A stretch of 64,000 nucleotides of DNA from Lysobacter gummosus (GTDB taxonomy: Bacteria; Pseudomonadota; Gammaproteobacteria; Xanthomonadales; Xanthomonadaceae): NCBI RefSeq assembly GCF_001442805.1, contig NZ_CP011131.1, positions 5,270,001 through 5,334,000 on the forward strand, given 5' to 3'. How positions within the stretch are numbered: the stretch's first letter is position 1; each line of letters starts with the position of its first letter. Of this stretch, positions 1-10,800 are shown piece by piece. Made by a program: the position numbers and the translations under genes. Below the pieces are notes generated by a model. That model was not told the DNA's origin and did no database searches. It saw nothing but the letters and a program-made list of their open reading frames with translations.

Positions 1-1
1 T

Positions 2-55
2 GGTTCGAAAACCACCCGCCGCTTCGATGGCCCGCTCTCGATCCTGTCGGGCTAG
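2..55 (+). CDS. C-terminal end of a gene entering from the left (partial)
   Basis: Frame 2 is open from the window edge and ends RRFDGPLSILSG with a TAG at 53-55. The tail reads like ordinary protein, but only 17 codons are visible, so no function can be given. It could be chance. Confidence 0.35.
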   Translation, partial: GSKTTRRFDGPLSILSG

Positions 56-185
56 GTCGAGGCGGCCGGCCACTGTCAACGCAGAGATCGCAAGATAGGG
101 CAACTACCGGGCATCGAAACCCTACCCGCCCCGTTATTCTCCGCCCCAATCCATTCACGCATTTCGACAAGGTCCCGCACCCCGT

Positions 186-794
186 ATGAAAACGACGCCC
201 CAAGCCATCGCCGCCCTGACCATCTTCATGGTCTGCCTCGCCGGCATGCCGCCGGCCATGAGCGCGGGACTGCCTGCGCCCAGCGTCGACCTGCTGAAAT
301 GGCCGCGGATGTCGTCGAAGGATTTCGGCTGCTATCTGGAAAAGACCTTCGGCCATCGCGACAAGCGTTTCAATTGTTCCTTGAAGCGCTACGAGAACAA
401 GGGCGATGTCTGCAATCCCACCGACGCTTACTACGAAGGCCCGGCTTTTCCCGATCGCCTGGCCGCCAAGGTGCATCCGCTCGCCACGAAGGTCGATCTG
501 GACTGGGAGCACGGCGATCTTCGCAGCGTGACCGTGACCCTGAAGGGGACATGGAACGAAGCCGAAGTGCGCAGAAGCTTTCGTTTGCCGCGCAAGGAAA
601 CAGTCACCTTGACCGAAACGGAAGTGCGCGCCTTTCCGGAAAACCTGATGGACGCCTCCGTCCGGTATCCGCTGAGCAGCGACGACTCCCTGGGCCGCCG
701 CGCCAGCAACCCCAGCCGCGGCGTGACTTCGGTCGATCTCACCGGCTTCGAACACATGGGCGCGGCCGACATGGAATGCGAGGGCGACAAATAA
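186..794 (+). CDS. Hypothetical exported protein, 202 aa
   Basis: The ATG start is followed by a typical Sec signal peptide: basic N-terminus MKTT, a hydrophobic stretch at residues 8-25, and a likely cut near MSAG. The mature part has three cysteines in its first third (FGCYLEK, FNCSLKR, DVCNPTD) and another near the end (MECEGDK), which fits a disulfide-stabilised periplasmic or secreted protein. A repeated V-T-V-T-L pattern suggests beta structure. I do not recognise the family. It stands alone, about 110 bases before the next rightward gene. The overlapping 169 and 119 aa frames are shadows. Confidence 0.7.
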   Translation: MKTTPQAIAALTIFMVCLAGMPPAMSAGLPAPSVDLLKWPRMSSKDFGCYLEKTFGHRDKRFNCSLKRYENKGDVCNPTDAYYEGPAFPDRLAAKVHPLATKVDLDWEHGDLRSVTVTLKGTWNEAEVRRSFRLPRKETVTLTETEVRAFPENLMDASVRYPLSSDDSLGRRASNPSRGVTSVDLTGFEHMGAADMECEGDK

Positions 795-902
795 GCATCG
801 CGTATTGAACAACCCGGTCAGCTGCTTTCGCGATCCGGGTACATCGCCGCGCAAGCGCCTTGGATAAGGTTCGGTCTCCAACCACTTCAGCAAGGACCGA
901 AC

Positions 903-1379
903 ATGAAGAGTCGTACCTCGATGGCCGCTGCGGGCATGACGCTCGCGTTGTCCGGCCTGATCCCGCTCGCGGCGATGGCGCAAGACCCGATGGCGGCGCA
1001 GCATCGTCATTGCGAACGCGAGTTCGAACGTGCTTCCGAAGGCCTCGGCGATGCCTTCGCCCGCCGCGACCTCAACCGGTTCATGGCCGGCTTCGCGGAA
1101 GACGCGGTGCAGGTCAACAGCCTCGGCCAGGTGCTAAACGGCAAACCGGCGATCACCGCGTTCTATCGCGCGGTGATGGCCAACGTATACGTGTTCAAGC
1201 GCACCTTGCTGGCGCAGACGATCAGCCAGTGTTCCAGCGCCGTCGTCGTCGACCGCATCGAGTTCACCATTCCGTCCGCCGGCATCACCCTGCACGCGAT
1301 CGATGTCGCCAACTGGGCGAAGGTACGCGGCCAGTGGCGGTTGAGCGCGGATACGACGACGCCGATCGCCAATCCGTAA
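903..1379 (+). CDS. Exported SnoaL/DUF4440-like (NTF2-fold) protein, 158 aa
   Basis: A signal peptide ends near residue 26 (AAMAQ). The mature part fits the NTF2-like/SnoaL fold: a long first helix (residues 34-60) followed by the family's FMAGFAEDAVQVNSLGQVLNGKPAI pattern, in which the small domain holds a loop where an enzyme or ligand site usually sits. A strand pair ends in W-(K/R)-x-RGQWRLSAD, the usual closing strand of DUF4440 proteins. The family includes isomerases, cyclases and proteins with no known activity, so substrate cannot be given. The AAGGACC run just before the ATG is a weak ribosome site. The gene is monocistronic. Confidence 0.65.
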   Translation: MKSRTSMAAAGMTLALSGLIPLAAMAQDPMAAQHRHCEREFERASEGLGDAFARRDLNRFMAGFAEDAVQVNSLGQVLNGKPAITAFYRAVMANVYVFKRTLLAQTISQCSSAVVVDRIEFTIPSAGITLHAIDVANWAKVRGQWRLSADTTTPIANP

Positions 1380-1440
1380 TCCGGACTGGCGACGCTCAGG
1401 TCGCGTGCGTGACGCAATGACGTTCCGCGCATCGCGACAC

Positions 1441-1468
1441 GGCCGGGCATGGCGCGCCATGCCTGGCC
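1441..1468. repeat. Long GC-rich dyad after the SnoaL-like gene
   Basis: An 18-base perfect palindrome (GGCATGGCGC/GCGCCATGCC, 1446-1463) is extended by GGCC/GGCC after one mismatch. It lies between convergent genes and can form a strong hairpin. No T-run follows, so terminator function is only possible. Confidence 0.45.
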
Positions 1469-1583
1469 GAACGCGTTTTCGCTAGATGCATCCACCGGTA
1501 CTCAGCCGGCGAAGCAGGACGGTTGATCGGTGTCGGCCAACAGGCTCGGGGGTCCGATCGGTGCACGCCGGACTGGCAGCGAC

Positions 1584-2240
1584 TTACGCCAGACGCATCG
1601 AAAGCTCCACGTCGTCGGCGAAGGGAATCGACATATACCCCGCCGCCGGCGAACGCACATGCGCCAGATAGTCCGGACTGTAATCGGCGTTGTCGGCGAC
1701 GATCAGCGCGCCCGGCCGCAGACGGGCTTCCACGAGCGCCAGCACTTCGGGGTAAAGCGACTTGGCGCCGTCCAGCAGCAGCAGATCGATCGAATCGGGC
1801 AGGTCCGAGGCCAGGGTCTGCAGCGCGTCTCCGGCGCGTACCTCCACCAGTTCCGCCAATCCGCCCTCGGCGAAGTGCTGTTTGGCGCGCGCGACCTTGG
1901 CCGGCTCGAACTCCGTGGTGATGATCCGGCCGCCGCCGTTGTCGCGGACGGCCGCGGCCAGATGCAGCGTCGAGATCCCGAACGAGGTGCCGAATTCGAC
2001 GACGCTGCGGGCATTGGAGGCGCGCGCCAGCATGTAAAGCAAATGACCGGTTTCGCGCGAGACCGGAAGCCAGAGATCCTTCATCCGTTCGTAGAAATTC
2101 AGGTACTCGGTTTTGCTCTGCATCAGGCGCAAACGCTCGTCGCGCGACATCTCGGCGACCGCCGGGCTGGTCGCCGCATCGGCCTGTTTGAAAAGCCGGT
2201 CCAGCAAGGGCGCAAGGGGTGAAACTGCAAGGGTGTTCAT
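1584..2240 (-). CDS. Class I SAM-dependent O-methyltransferase, 218 aa
   Basis: The SAM-binding motif I is VVEFGTSFGISTLHLAAAV and the post-I acidic turn is TTEFEPAKVARAK. Motif LLLLDGAKSLYPEVL followed by RPGALIVADNAD matches the small O-methyltransferase family (caffeoyl-CoA type, Methyltransf_24). I start it at MNTLAVSPLAPLLDRL (2240) rather than at a possible longer frame up to 2507, because the extra 89 residues are basic and low in hydrophobics, and cover the operator-like palindrome at 2281-2308. Substrate is unknown. It is divergent from a TetR regulator, a common pairing in which the repressor's ligand is related to the enzyme's substrate. Cytoplasmic. Confidence 0.82.
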   Translation of the reverse strand: MNTLAVSPLAPLLDRLFKQADAATSPAVAEMSRDERLRLMQSKTEYLNFYERMKDLWLPVSRETGHLLYMLARASNARSVVEFGTSFGISTLHLAAAVRDNGGGRIITTEFEPAKVARAKQHFAEGGLAELVEVRAGDALQTLASDLPDSIDLLLLDGAKSLYPEVLALVEARLRPGALIVADNADYSPDYLAHVRSPAAGYMSIPFADDVELSMRLA

Positions 2241-2280
2241 AGCGATATCTGCCTTGAATGGGTGAAATCCGGTGTCGTCA

Positions 2281-2308
2281 CACAATACGAATAAAGCGTC
2301 GTATTTTG
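2281..2308. promoter_or_regulatory. Candidate TetR operator between O-methyltransferase and tetR
   Basis: CACAATACGA and TCGTATTTTG form an inverted repeat of 10-base arms with one mismatch and an 8-base AT-rich spacer. It lies 40-70 bases upstream of the methyltransferase start and inside the 398-base divergent gap. The size and symmetry fit a TetR dimer site. The rest of the gap (2309-2638) shows no gene. Confidence 0.55.
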
Positions 2309-2638
2309 TATTCGCATTAGATTTCACGCGATTCCAGCCAGGACGAATCGCTCGTTTTCCCCGGATATTTCGCTGAGAAACGACTTTCCCGACCGAACGG
2401 ATTTCGGCCGTCTCCGCATCGCGGTTCGCATTTTTTTGGTTCGCGAACTCGGCCTTCATGATTGCAGTAGCTGCCGAACAGGCTGTCTCACCGATACGGC
2501 GCTGCATGGGCCGCGAGTCGATCGCACCACTTTGGCCGAGCTACACGCTCGCGTTCGCAACGTCGGCGTGCCAGCTTTCCCGCCTGAGCCTATGATGCGA
2601 CCAGTTCGCCATCTCGAATCCGCACCGACAGTCCGGCC

Positions 2639-3274
2639 ATGACCGATCGCAAAGCCCCCAGGATTTCTTCGCGGAAACAGCCGAAGCAGGCCAGGTCGAA
2701 TCAGCTTGTCGCCGCGATCCTGCAGGCGGCCGCGCAGGTCCTGGCCGTGGAAGGCGCGCAGCGGTTCACCACCGCACGTGTCGCCGAGCGGGCCGGCGTC
2801 AGCGTCGGATCGCTGTATCAGTACTTTCCCAACAAGGCCGCGATTCTGTTCCGGCTGCAGAGCGACGAATGGCAGCAGACCACCGATCTGCTGGGCCTCA
2901 TCCTGAAAGACGTCGGCAAACCGCCGCAGGAGCGGTTGCGGGCGCTGGTCCATGCCTTTCTCCGCTCCGAGTGCGAGGAGGCGCAGATGCGGGTGGCGCT
3001 CAACGACGCCGCCCCGCTCTACCGCGACGCGCCCGAGACGAAGAAGGCCCGGGCCAGGGGCGAGCGCACGCTGCAGGCCTTCATGCGCGAGATCCTGCCG
3101 AACACACCCACGGCCGCGCGCATGCGCGCGGGCGACCTGATCGGCACGACACTCAGTACCGTGGGGAAACAGTTCTCGGAAACCCCGCGCACCGCGCCGG
3201 AGATCAAGGCCTATGCGCAGGCCATGTCCGACATGTTCCTGGCCTATATCGACAGCGTCGGCCGCCGGGCCTAG
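2639..3274 (+). CDS. TetR/AcrR family transcriptional regulator, 211 aa
   Basis: A basic N-terminal arm (residues 1-20) leads into the TetR helix-turn-helix at about residues 22-68, with the diagnostic FTTARVAERAGVSVGSLYQYFPNKAAIL. The C-terminal helices (from about 80) form the ligand and dimer domain and are typical of the TetR_C family with PLYRDAPE and GTTLSTVGKQF. Length is normal for the family. It probably represses itself and the divergent O-methyltransferase through the palindrome at 2281-2308 (inference). Ligand unknown. Confidence 0.88.
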   Translation: MTDRKAPRISSRKQPKQARSNQLVAAILQAAAQVLAVEGAQRFTTARVAERAGVSVGSLYQYFPNKAAILFRLQSDEWQQTTDLLGLILKDVGKPPQERLRALVHAFLRSECEEAQMRVALNDAAPLYRDAPETKKARARGERTLQAFMREILPNTPTAARMRAGDLIGTTLSTVGKQFSETPRTAPEIKAYAQAMSDMFLAYIDSVGRRA

Positions 3275-3332
3275 GCGCCGGCTTCATCCGCGGCGCATAG
3301 ACACAAAGTACGCAAGCGTCTCAACGGCGCGC

Positions 3333-3803
3333 TTATTGGATGACGTAACCCGAGAACCGCCACATGCCGTCCTCGTCCTGACGCAGGGACACCAGCTCCG
3401 TCGCCGCGCGCTTGCTCTGGAACTGGCTGGAGAATTCGATGCTGGCGTACAGGCCCGGCGGGAGCTTGGCGCCGGTGCCCACCACTTCGCGCCGCACCGC
3501 GATCCAGTTGCGCGAGCTGGCCGCGCCCAGCGGCTTGCGGCTCTTGCCGACATAGCCGACGAAGTCTTCGCGCTTGGCGCTGCGCTTGGTCACGCTCGAG
3601 GAGTTGTCCCACAACACGCCGGCCTGGTCGCGATCGATCGCCTGCAGCAGTTGCAACGCGGAGTTCGCCAGGGTGTTGGGGTCGATATCGCGCGCGGCGG
3701 CTTGCTGCGTCGCCGGAGCCGATCGCGGCGCCTGGCCCTGGGCGATCGCCGATGCGGACACGACGCACAACGCCGCTGCCATCGCGGTTACGAAAAATTT
3801 CAT
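3333..3803 (-). CDS. DUF4019 domain exported protein, 156 aa
   Basis: Starting at ATG 3803 gives a clean signal peptide (MKFFVTAMAAALCVVSASAIAQ). The mature domain shows the DUF4019 pattern: a helix with LLQAIDRDQAGVLWDNSS, then RKPLGAASSRNW, VGTGAKLPPGLYASIEFSSQF, and the terminal DEDGMWRFSGYVIQ. The family is common in Xanthomonadales and has no proven function. The gene follows the OmpA lipoprotein by 46 bases on the same strand and probably shares its transcript with it and with the adhesin upstream. The longer frame to 3863 overlaps the lipoprotein's end and is less likely. Confidence 0.75.
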   Translation of the reverse strand: MKFFVTAMAAALCVVSASAIAQGQAPRSAPATQQAAARDIDPNTLANSALQLLQAIDRDQAGVLWDNSSSVTKRSAKREDFVGYVGKSRKPLGAASSRNWIAVRREVVGTGAKLPPGLYASIEFSSQFQSKRAATELVSLRQDEDGMWRFSGYVIQ

Positions 3804-3849
3804 GGCCTTACCTCGGTTATTGCGTAATGGATGAAAACGACGCGGCGAC

Positions 3850-4683
3850 TCACTCTTCCACATCGGCCTTGATCTCGACGCGGCGGTTGGGCTGCAGACA
3901 GGCGATCAAGGCGCTGCGCTGCATCGAAGCCTCGCAGTTGCCGACGACCGGCTCGGACTCGCCGCGGCCTTCGGCGGAGATCGCTCGCGCCGGCACGCCT
4001 TCGTCGATCAACAGCTGACGCACGGTTTCGGCGCGCTGGCGCGACAGCGCCTGATTGGCCTGATCGCTGCCGATCAGGTCGGTGTGTCCGATCACCCGCA
4101 CCGCGCGCAGTGTCTTGGCATTGCGCAGCTCGCCGGCGATGCGCGCGACCTCCGCCCGGCCGCCCGCCTGCAGATCGCCGGCGCCGGCGCGGCCGAACGC
4201 GAACAAGGCGTCGGCGGACACGGAGAAATTACGCGTGGTGGCCGCCGCGGGCGCCGCCGGCACCATCGCGACGGGCTCGCGCAGCAGCTCGCCGCAGGTT
4301 TGCGGTTGCCAGTAGAAACTGCGCGCCAGATAGTTCTGGTCGAAAATCACCTTGTACTGGCAGGTGGTCACGCTGCCGTCGCGGCGGAAGTGAAAGAGGT
4401 AATCCCATTCGCGAACGCCGGCGTAGCCTTCGCGGAAGTGCGGGCGCCCCAGCAGGTGATACAGCTGCTCCTTGCCGACGCCGGGCGCGACCAGACGCAG
4501 GTTGTCGAGGTTGGGAAAGGTTCCGTCTTTCAGCACCGCGCGTTCCGGTGCCGGAAACACCACCTCGCCCGGCACGCCGTCGGCGGAGATGTCGCGACTG
4601 ACATGTCGGGTACCGCAAGCGGACAACAGTCCCATCGCGACAGTGCACGCGATCGCTATGCCAGCGAATCGTTTGGCTTCCAT
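3850..4683 (-). CDS. OmpA-domain outer-membrane lipoprotein, 277 aa
   Basis: The start at 4683 gives a lipoprotein signal with lipobox LLSAC (Cys near residue 19). Residues about 45-130 resemble the SmpA/OmlA-type fold: LRLVAPGVGKEQLYHLLGRPHF, then EWDYLFHFR. Residues about 150-277 are an OmpA peptidoglycan-binding domain, with FSVSADALFAFGRA, VIGHTDLIGSDQANQALSRQRAETVRQLL and AEGRGESEPVVGN. This would tether the outer membrane to the cell wall. It lies directly downstream of the trimeric autotransporter; such adhesins often have a dedicated lipoprotein partner helping their export or stability (SadB for SadA in Salmonella is the known case), so a helper role is plausible but unproven. Confidence 0.85.
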   Translation of the reverse strand: MEAKRFAGIAIACTVAMGLLSACGTRHVSRDISADGVPGEVVFPAPERAVLKDGTFPNLDNLRLVAPGVGKEQLYHLLGRPHFREGYAGVREWDYLFHFRRDGSVTTCQYKVIFDQNYLARSFYWQPQTCGELLREPVAMVPAAPAAATTRNFSVSADALFAFGRAGAGDLQAGGRAEVARIAGELRNAKTLRAVRVIGHTDLIGSDQANQALSRQRAETVRQLLIDEGVPARAISAEGRGESEPVVGNCEASMQRSALIACLQPNRRVEIKADVEE

Positions 4684-4789
4684 TGGAGTTCCTCGCTTTG
4701 ACTGGTGACCTTCGGTCGGCGCGCATGAATCCGCGCCGCCGGACAGAGTTCTGATTCGTTCGGGTTCTGCGACCAAGACCTCATCGGAT

Positions 4790-4819
4790 TGCGCGCAGCG
4801 CCCTTGGACGCTGCGCGCA
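4790..4819 (-). terminator. GC-rich hairpin just after the adhesin stop
   Basis: GCGCGCAGCG and CGCTGCGCGC form a perfect 10-base stem (11 with the flanking T/A) around an 8-base loop, 5 bases past the adhesin's stop. No T-run follows. It may weaken read-through from the adhesin into the lipoprotein gene, or protect the 3' end of the long mRNA. Confidence 0.5.
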
Positions 4820-4824
4820 TCGCA

Positions 4825-7800
4825 TCACCACTGGATACCCGCGCCGACCGAGAAGCCCCAGTCGCGCGCGGTGTTTCCGCTGGCCTGGGCCTTGTAGACC
4901 CAGCGGCCGTTCTCGGTGATGCCCGACAGGCCCACGGCCATGCCGTATTCGCCCTGATAGCCGCCGGCCGCGATCGCGAGCATGCTCTTGCCCGGCAGGT
5001 ACGCCTGCGGCAGGCCCGCCATCGCCATCGCCGAAGACGTGCCGGCGCGGAAGTCCTTGCGCAGGTTCCACACGTCGTAGTCGAACTTCTGGAAGCGCGC
5101 GTCGGTGTAGGCCTTCGATTGATCGACGGCCGAGCTCACCCCGGCGTTGAGCTGGCTGACGTTGACCGCGTCGGTGCCGGCGATGCCGGGCGCCACGCCG
5201 GTGATGGTGCGGCCGCCGACGTTGACCTCGCCGGTGGAGGTGCTGTTGCCGACGTAAGCGGCGTTGTATCCGCTCTGCGCACCGACCGTGGTGGCCGAGC
5301 CGGAGCCCAGCGCCACGCTGTTGGCGTGGCTCGCCGTCGCGCCGGTGCCCAGCGCGGTGCTGGCGTTGCCGCTGGCCGTGCTCTGGTTGCCCACCGCCAG
5401 GGCGTTGTTGCCGCTGGCCACCGCGCCGTTGCCGCCGGCCGACGAATTGGTGCCGGTCGGCTGCGGCTTGGCGATGTTGCCTTCCTGGCTGACCTGGAAC
5501 ATGCCGTCGGAACCGTTCTGCACGCTGGTGATGCGGCCGTCGAAGGTATTGACGGTGTTCGTCAGGTTGGCGACGTTGCCTTCGACCTGAGTGATGCGGC
5601 CGTCGAAATTGTTGACGGTGCCGCTCAGATTGGCGAGGTCGCCCTCGACATTGGTGACCCGCCCGTCCAGCGCGTTGACCGCCTGATTGGTCGCGTGCAG
5701 CTGCGAGCCGTTCACCGCGTCGGTCGAAGTCTCCGACAAGCGTCCGGCGGCGACGTTGGTGATGGTGCGTTCGGCGCCCGCGCTGCCCACGCTCACCGTT
5801 CCCACCGGCGCGGCGCCGGCGAAGTTGTACGTGGTGCCGGCGATGGTGGCGCTGGCGGTGCCCACCGCCGCGGCGGTGGAGGAGCCCGCGCCCAGCGCCA
5901 CGCTGTTGGCGGTGCCCGCGGTGGCGCCGGTGCCGATCGCCACGGCATCGCCGGCAGTGGCGCTGGCGTTCACGCCCGAAGCGATCGCGCCGGTGGCGGT
6001 GGCGCCGTTGTTGGCGTAGTTGCCGCCCTGCACGCCGCCGTCGTTGACGCTGTAGTAATGCGCGGTGCCGGAGGAGACCGCCTGGTTCAACTGATCCAGA
6101 TTCACCGCGTCGGTGCCGTTGACGCCGGCGGCCACGTTGGTGATGGTCGTGCCGCCGGCGTTGATGCCGACGTTGGTGATGCTGGGCCCGCCGGCGATGG
6201 TCAGGCCGTTGGTGGTGATCGTGGTATTGCCGACCACCACGCTGTTGAAGCTCGGGTCCGGCACCACGCCGACCGTCAAGGTGCCGGAGGCGTCGTCGTA
6301 GGCGACCGTGGCATTGCTGCCGGCGGCCACGGTCAGGGTTTCGTTGGGCGCGATATTGCCGCTGTTGCCGCCGGCGGCGATGTTCCAGCCGGCGGTGGCG
6401 TTGTTGTTCACCTGGGTCAGCGCGTCCTGCACGTTGGTGTAGCTGTTGCCGCCGACCGCCAGGCCCGCCGTCACCGTGTGCGTGGTCGGGTTGTAGACCG
6501 AAGTGCCGCCGAGCGAGGCCGCGGTGCTGTTGCCCAGCTGATCCAGATTGACGCCCAGCGCGCCCACCGCCTGGTTGGTGGCGAACAACTGCGAACCGTT
6601 GATCGCATCAGTGGAATCGCCCGACACCCGGCCCGCGGCGACATTGGTGATGGTGCGTTCGGCGCCGACCGCGCCGACGCTGACCGTGCTGGTCGGCGCG
6701 ATGCCGGCGTAGTTGTAGGCGACCCCGTCGATGGTGTCGCTGCTGGTCGCCACCACCGTACCGGTGACCGAACCCGAGCCCAGCGCCACGTCGCCGGCTT
6801 GCGTGCCCGCGACCGCGCCGTTGCCCACGGCCGTGCCGCCGGCCACCGTGGCGCTGGCGCCCACGCCCGCGGCCAACGCGTTGACGCCGCTCGCGCCGTC
6901 GTTGTTGTAATTGCCGCCGACCACGCCGTTGTCGTTGACGCTGTAGTAATGCGTGGTCGCCGCCCGCGCCGCCGCGGTCAGCTGCGCCACGTTCACCGCA
7001 TCGGTGTCCTGCGCGCCGGCCGCCACACCGGTGATCTGGCGTGTGTCGGTGCCATTGCCCACGCTCACCGCGCCCAAGGTGCTGCGCCAGGTCGGCGAGG
7101 TATCGGTGGAAGGCAAGCCGCTGATCGGGTCGTAACCGGCCACACCGGCGGCGGTGCTGGCCACCGAGCCGCGGCCCAGGGCCACGCCATCGACGGCGGT
7201 CACCGAGGTGTTGGTGCCCAACGCGGTGGCGCCGGAGACATCGGCGACGGCGTTGCGGCCCAGCGCTGCGCCGGCCACCAGCGCCGGATCGATCACACCG
7301 CCGTTGTAGGTCGCATTGGCGCCGTCGCCGAACGCCGCGCCGCCGTTGCCGGCGCGCGCCGCGGCGCCCACCGCGACCGAACCGGTGGCGCTGGCGTCGG
7401 CACCGATGGCGATGGCGTTGACTCCGCTGGACGCTGCATTCAAACCCACGGCGATCGCGCCGGTGGCGCTGGCATTGGCGGTGTTGCCGATGGCGAGCGC
7501 GCTTTCCGCCGACGCCGAACTCGACCGGCCCAGGGCCGTGGAATACAGACCGGTCGCGTTGGCGTCGTAGCCCGCGGCCAGGGCCGAGGTCGCGGTCGCA
7601 TCCGCGAAATGGCCGATCGCTACCGCCTGACTCGCGGTGGCCGTCGACACCATGCCCAGCGCGACCGCGTAGGCATCGGTCGCGCGCGAAGCATCGCCGA
7701 TCGCCACCGCGCCGTTGCCGCCGGCCAGGGACGCCCCGCCGATGGCGATACCGAGGCGGACATTGGCCGTGGCGCCGACGCCGATCGCGATCGTGTTCTG

Positions 7801-10800
7801 GGCCGAGGACAAGCTGTTGATGCCGAGCGCCACCACGCCACCGGTGACGGCCTGCGCGTTGGTGCCGATGGCGACGCCGTTGTCCTGGCTCGCCGTCGCG
7901 CCGAAGCCCGCGGCATACGACGCCACACCCGTCGCGCTGGCGTTCACGCCCGAAGCGATCGCGTTCACGCCGGTCGCGCCGTCGTTGTTGTAGTTGCCGC
8001 CCACGACGCCGTTGTCGTTGACGCTGTAGTAATGCGTGCGCACCGCGGTGGTCGCATCGGTCAGCTGACTGACGTTGACCGCATCGGTGCCGGCCACGCC
8101 GGGCGCGACGTTGTTGATCACCAGGCCGCCGGCGTTGATGCCGGAAGTGGTGACGCTCGGCCCGCCGGTGATGGTCAGCCCGTTGTTGTTCAACACGGTG
8201 TTGCCGGCGGTGACGCTGTTGACGGTGATGTCGTCGGCCAGATCGAAGCTGACGTTGTCGCTGGCCGCGGTCTTGCTGACCACGATGTTGCCGTCGGTGT
8301 TGTTGAGATCGACCGCTTCGCCCGGTGCCACGTTGCTGGCGTTGGCGCCCTGCGCGCTGACGTTCCAGCCCGCGTTGGCGGTGGTGGCGACCTGTTCGAT
8401 CGCCTGGTTGGTCGCATACAGCTGCGAACCGTTGATCGCATCGGTCGAGCCACCCGACACCCGTCCGGCGGCAACGTTGGTGATCGTCCGCTCCGCGCCG
8501 GCAGTGCCCACACTGACCGTGCTGATCGGCGCGGTGCCGGCGTAGTTGTAGGCGGTCCCGGCGATGGTGTCGCCGGTCGTCGCCACGACGGTGCCGGTGA
8601 CCGAACCCGAGCCCAACGCCACGTCGCCCGCCTGGGTCGCGGCGGTCGCGCCGAAGCCCACCGCGGTCGCGCCGGCGGTGGTGGCGCTCGCGCCCACGCC
8701 CGCGGCCAACGCGTTGACGCCGCTCGCGCCGTCGTTGTTGTAGTTGCCGCCGACCACGCCGTTGTCGTTGACGCTGTAGTAATGCGTGCGCACCGCGGTG
8801 GTCGCGTCGGTCAGCTGACTGACGTTGACCGCATCGGTGCCGGCCACGCCGGGCGCGACGTTGTTGATCACCAAGCCACCGGCGTTGATGCCGGAAGTGG
8901 TGACGCTCGGCCCGCCGGTGATGGTCAGCCCGTTGTTGTTCAACACGGTGTTGCCGGCGGTGACGCTGTTGACGGTGATGTCGTCGGCCAGATCGAAGCT
9001 GACGTTGTCGCTGGCCGCGGTCTTGCTGACCACGATGTTGCCGTCGGTGTTGTTGAGATCGACCGCTTCGCCCGGCGCCACGTTGCTGACGTTGGCGCCC
9101 TGCGCGCTGACGTTCCAGCCCGCGTTGGCGGTGGCGGCGACCTGTTCGATCGCCTGATTGCTCGCATACAACTGCGAACCATTGATCGCATCGGTCGAGG
9201 CATCGGAGATCCGGCCCGCCGCGACGTTGGTGATGGTGCGTTCGTTACCGAGCGTGCCGACGCTGACCGTGCTGGTCGGCGCGACGCCGGCGAAGTTGTA
9301 GACCGTGTCGTTGATCGTCGTGCTCGGGGTCGCCACCGCTGCCGCCGTGACCGAACCCGAGCCCAGCGCAACGGCGCCCGCCTGGGCCGCGGAGCTGTTG
9401 GCACCGAGCGCGATGGCGTTGTCCGCGCTGGCCGCCGCGGTGCTGCCGAAGGCGAGCGCGCTGGCGCCGGTAGCGTTGGCGGTGTTGCCCAGCGCGACCG
9501 CGCCGAGGCCGTTGGCGATGTTGGCGTTGCCCAGCGCCACCGCGCCGTTGCCGGTGGCGGTGTTGTTCGCGCCCACGCCCACCGCGCCGGTACCGCTGAC
9601 GGTGTTCGGATCGCCGATCGCCACGGCGCCATCGCCGTTGACGCTCTGGCTCTCGCCGATCGCTACCGCGCCGGTGCCGCCCAGCACCTGCGAGTTGCGG
9701 CCGATAGCGACCGAACCCGGGCCGGCCGCCGCCGCCACCGTGTTGGTGTCGCCCAGCGCCACGGTCGAGGCCGCCAGCGCCTGCGTGGACGCGCCGATCG
9801 CGGTGGCGCGCGCCGCCGCGGCGTTCGCGCCGGGGCCGATCGCCGAGGCACCCTCGCCGGATGCGCTGGCGAATTCGCCCAGCGCCAGGCTGTTGGTGGC
9901 GCTGGCGTTGGCGAAGGCGCCCACCGCGGTGGAGCCGCTGGCGCCCGTTGCCTGGGCGTCGACGCCGATCGCGACGCTGCTGACCGCCGAAGCCGTGGTG
10001 CCGGTGCCGAGCGCGACCGCATCGCCGCCCGATGCGCTGGCCTGATAACCCTGCGCCACGGCCTGATCGCCCGAGGCGGTGGCGGCGATGCCGGCGGCCA
10101 TCGAATTGGCCCCGGTCGCGCCGTCGTTGAGGTAGTTCGCCCCGGGTGTGCCGCCGTCGTTGACGCTGTAGTAATGCAGCGGCGTGCTGGCCGCGATGGC
10201 TTCGATCGCCTGGTTGGTGGCGAACAGCTGGCTGCCGTTGATCGCATCGGTCGAATCGCCCGCGATGCGCCCCGCCGCCACGTTGGTGATGGTCCGCTCG
10301 GTGCCGGCGTTGCCGATGCTGACGGTGCTGGTCGGCGCGATGCCGGCGAAGTTGTAGGTCGTGCCGCCGATGGTGGTGCTGGGCGTGGCCACCGCTGCGG
10401 CGGTCACCGAACCCGAGCCCAGCGCGACGTCGCGCGCATTGTTCGCCACCGCGGTGTCGCCGAACGCGACCGCGCCCGCCGCCAGCGCGCGGCTGGTGCT
10501 GCCGATGGCGACGCTGCCCTGGCCGACCACGGCGTTCTGGAAGCCGATGCCGACCGCGCCCTGCGCCGGGGTGCCGGCCACGCCGACGGCCTGACCGCCG
10601 CCGCCGACCATGTTGGTGTTGCCGATACCGATCGAGCCGTTGCCGCTGGCGGTGTTGTCCAAGCCTTGCGCCACCGCGCCGTTGCCGCTGGCGGTGTTCG
10701 GATCGCCGATCGCCACCGCACCGTCGCCGCTGGCGAAGTTGCCGGCGCCGATCGCCACGGCGCGACCGCCGGTAGCGGTGGAGCCGCGGCCGATGGCGAC

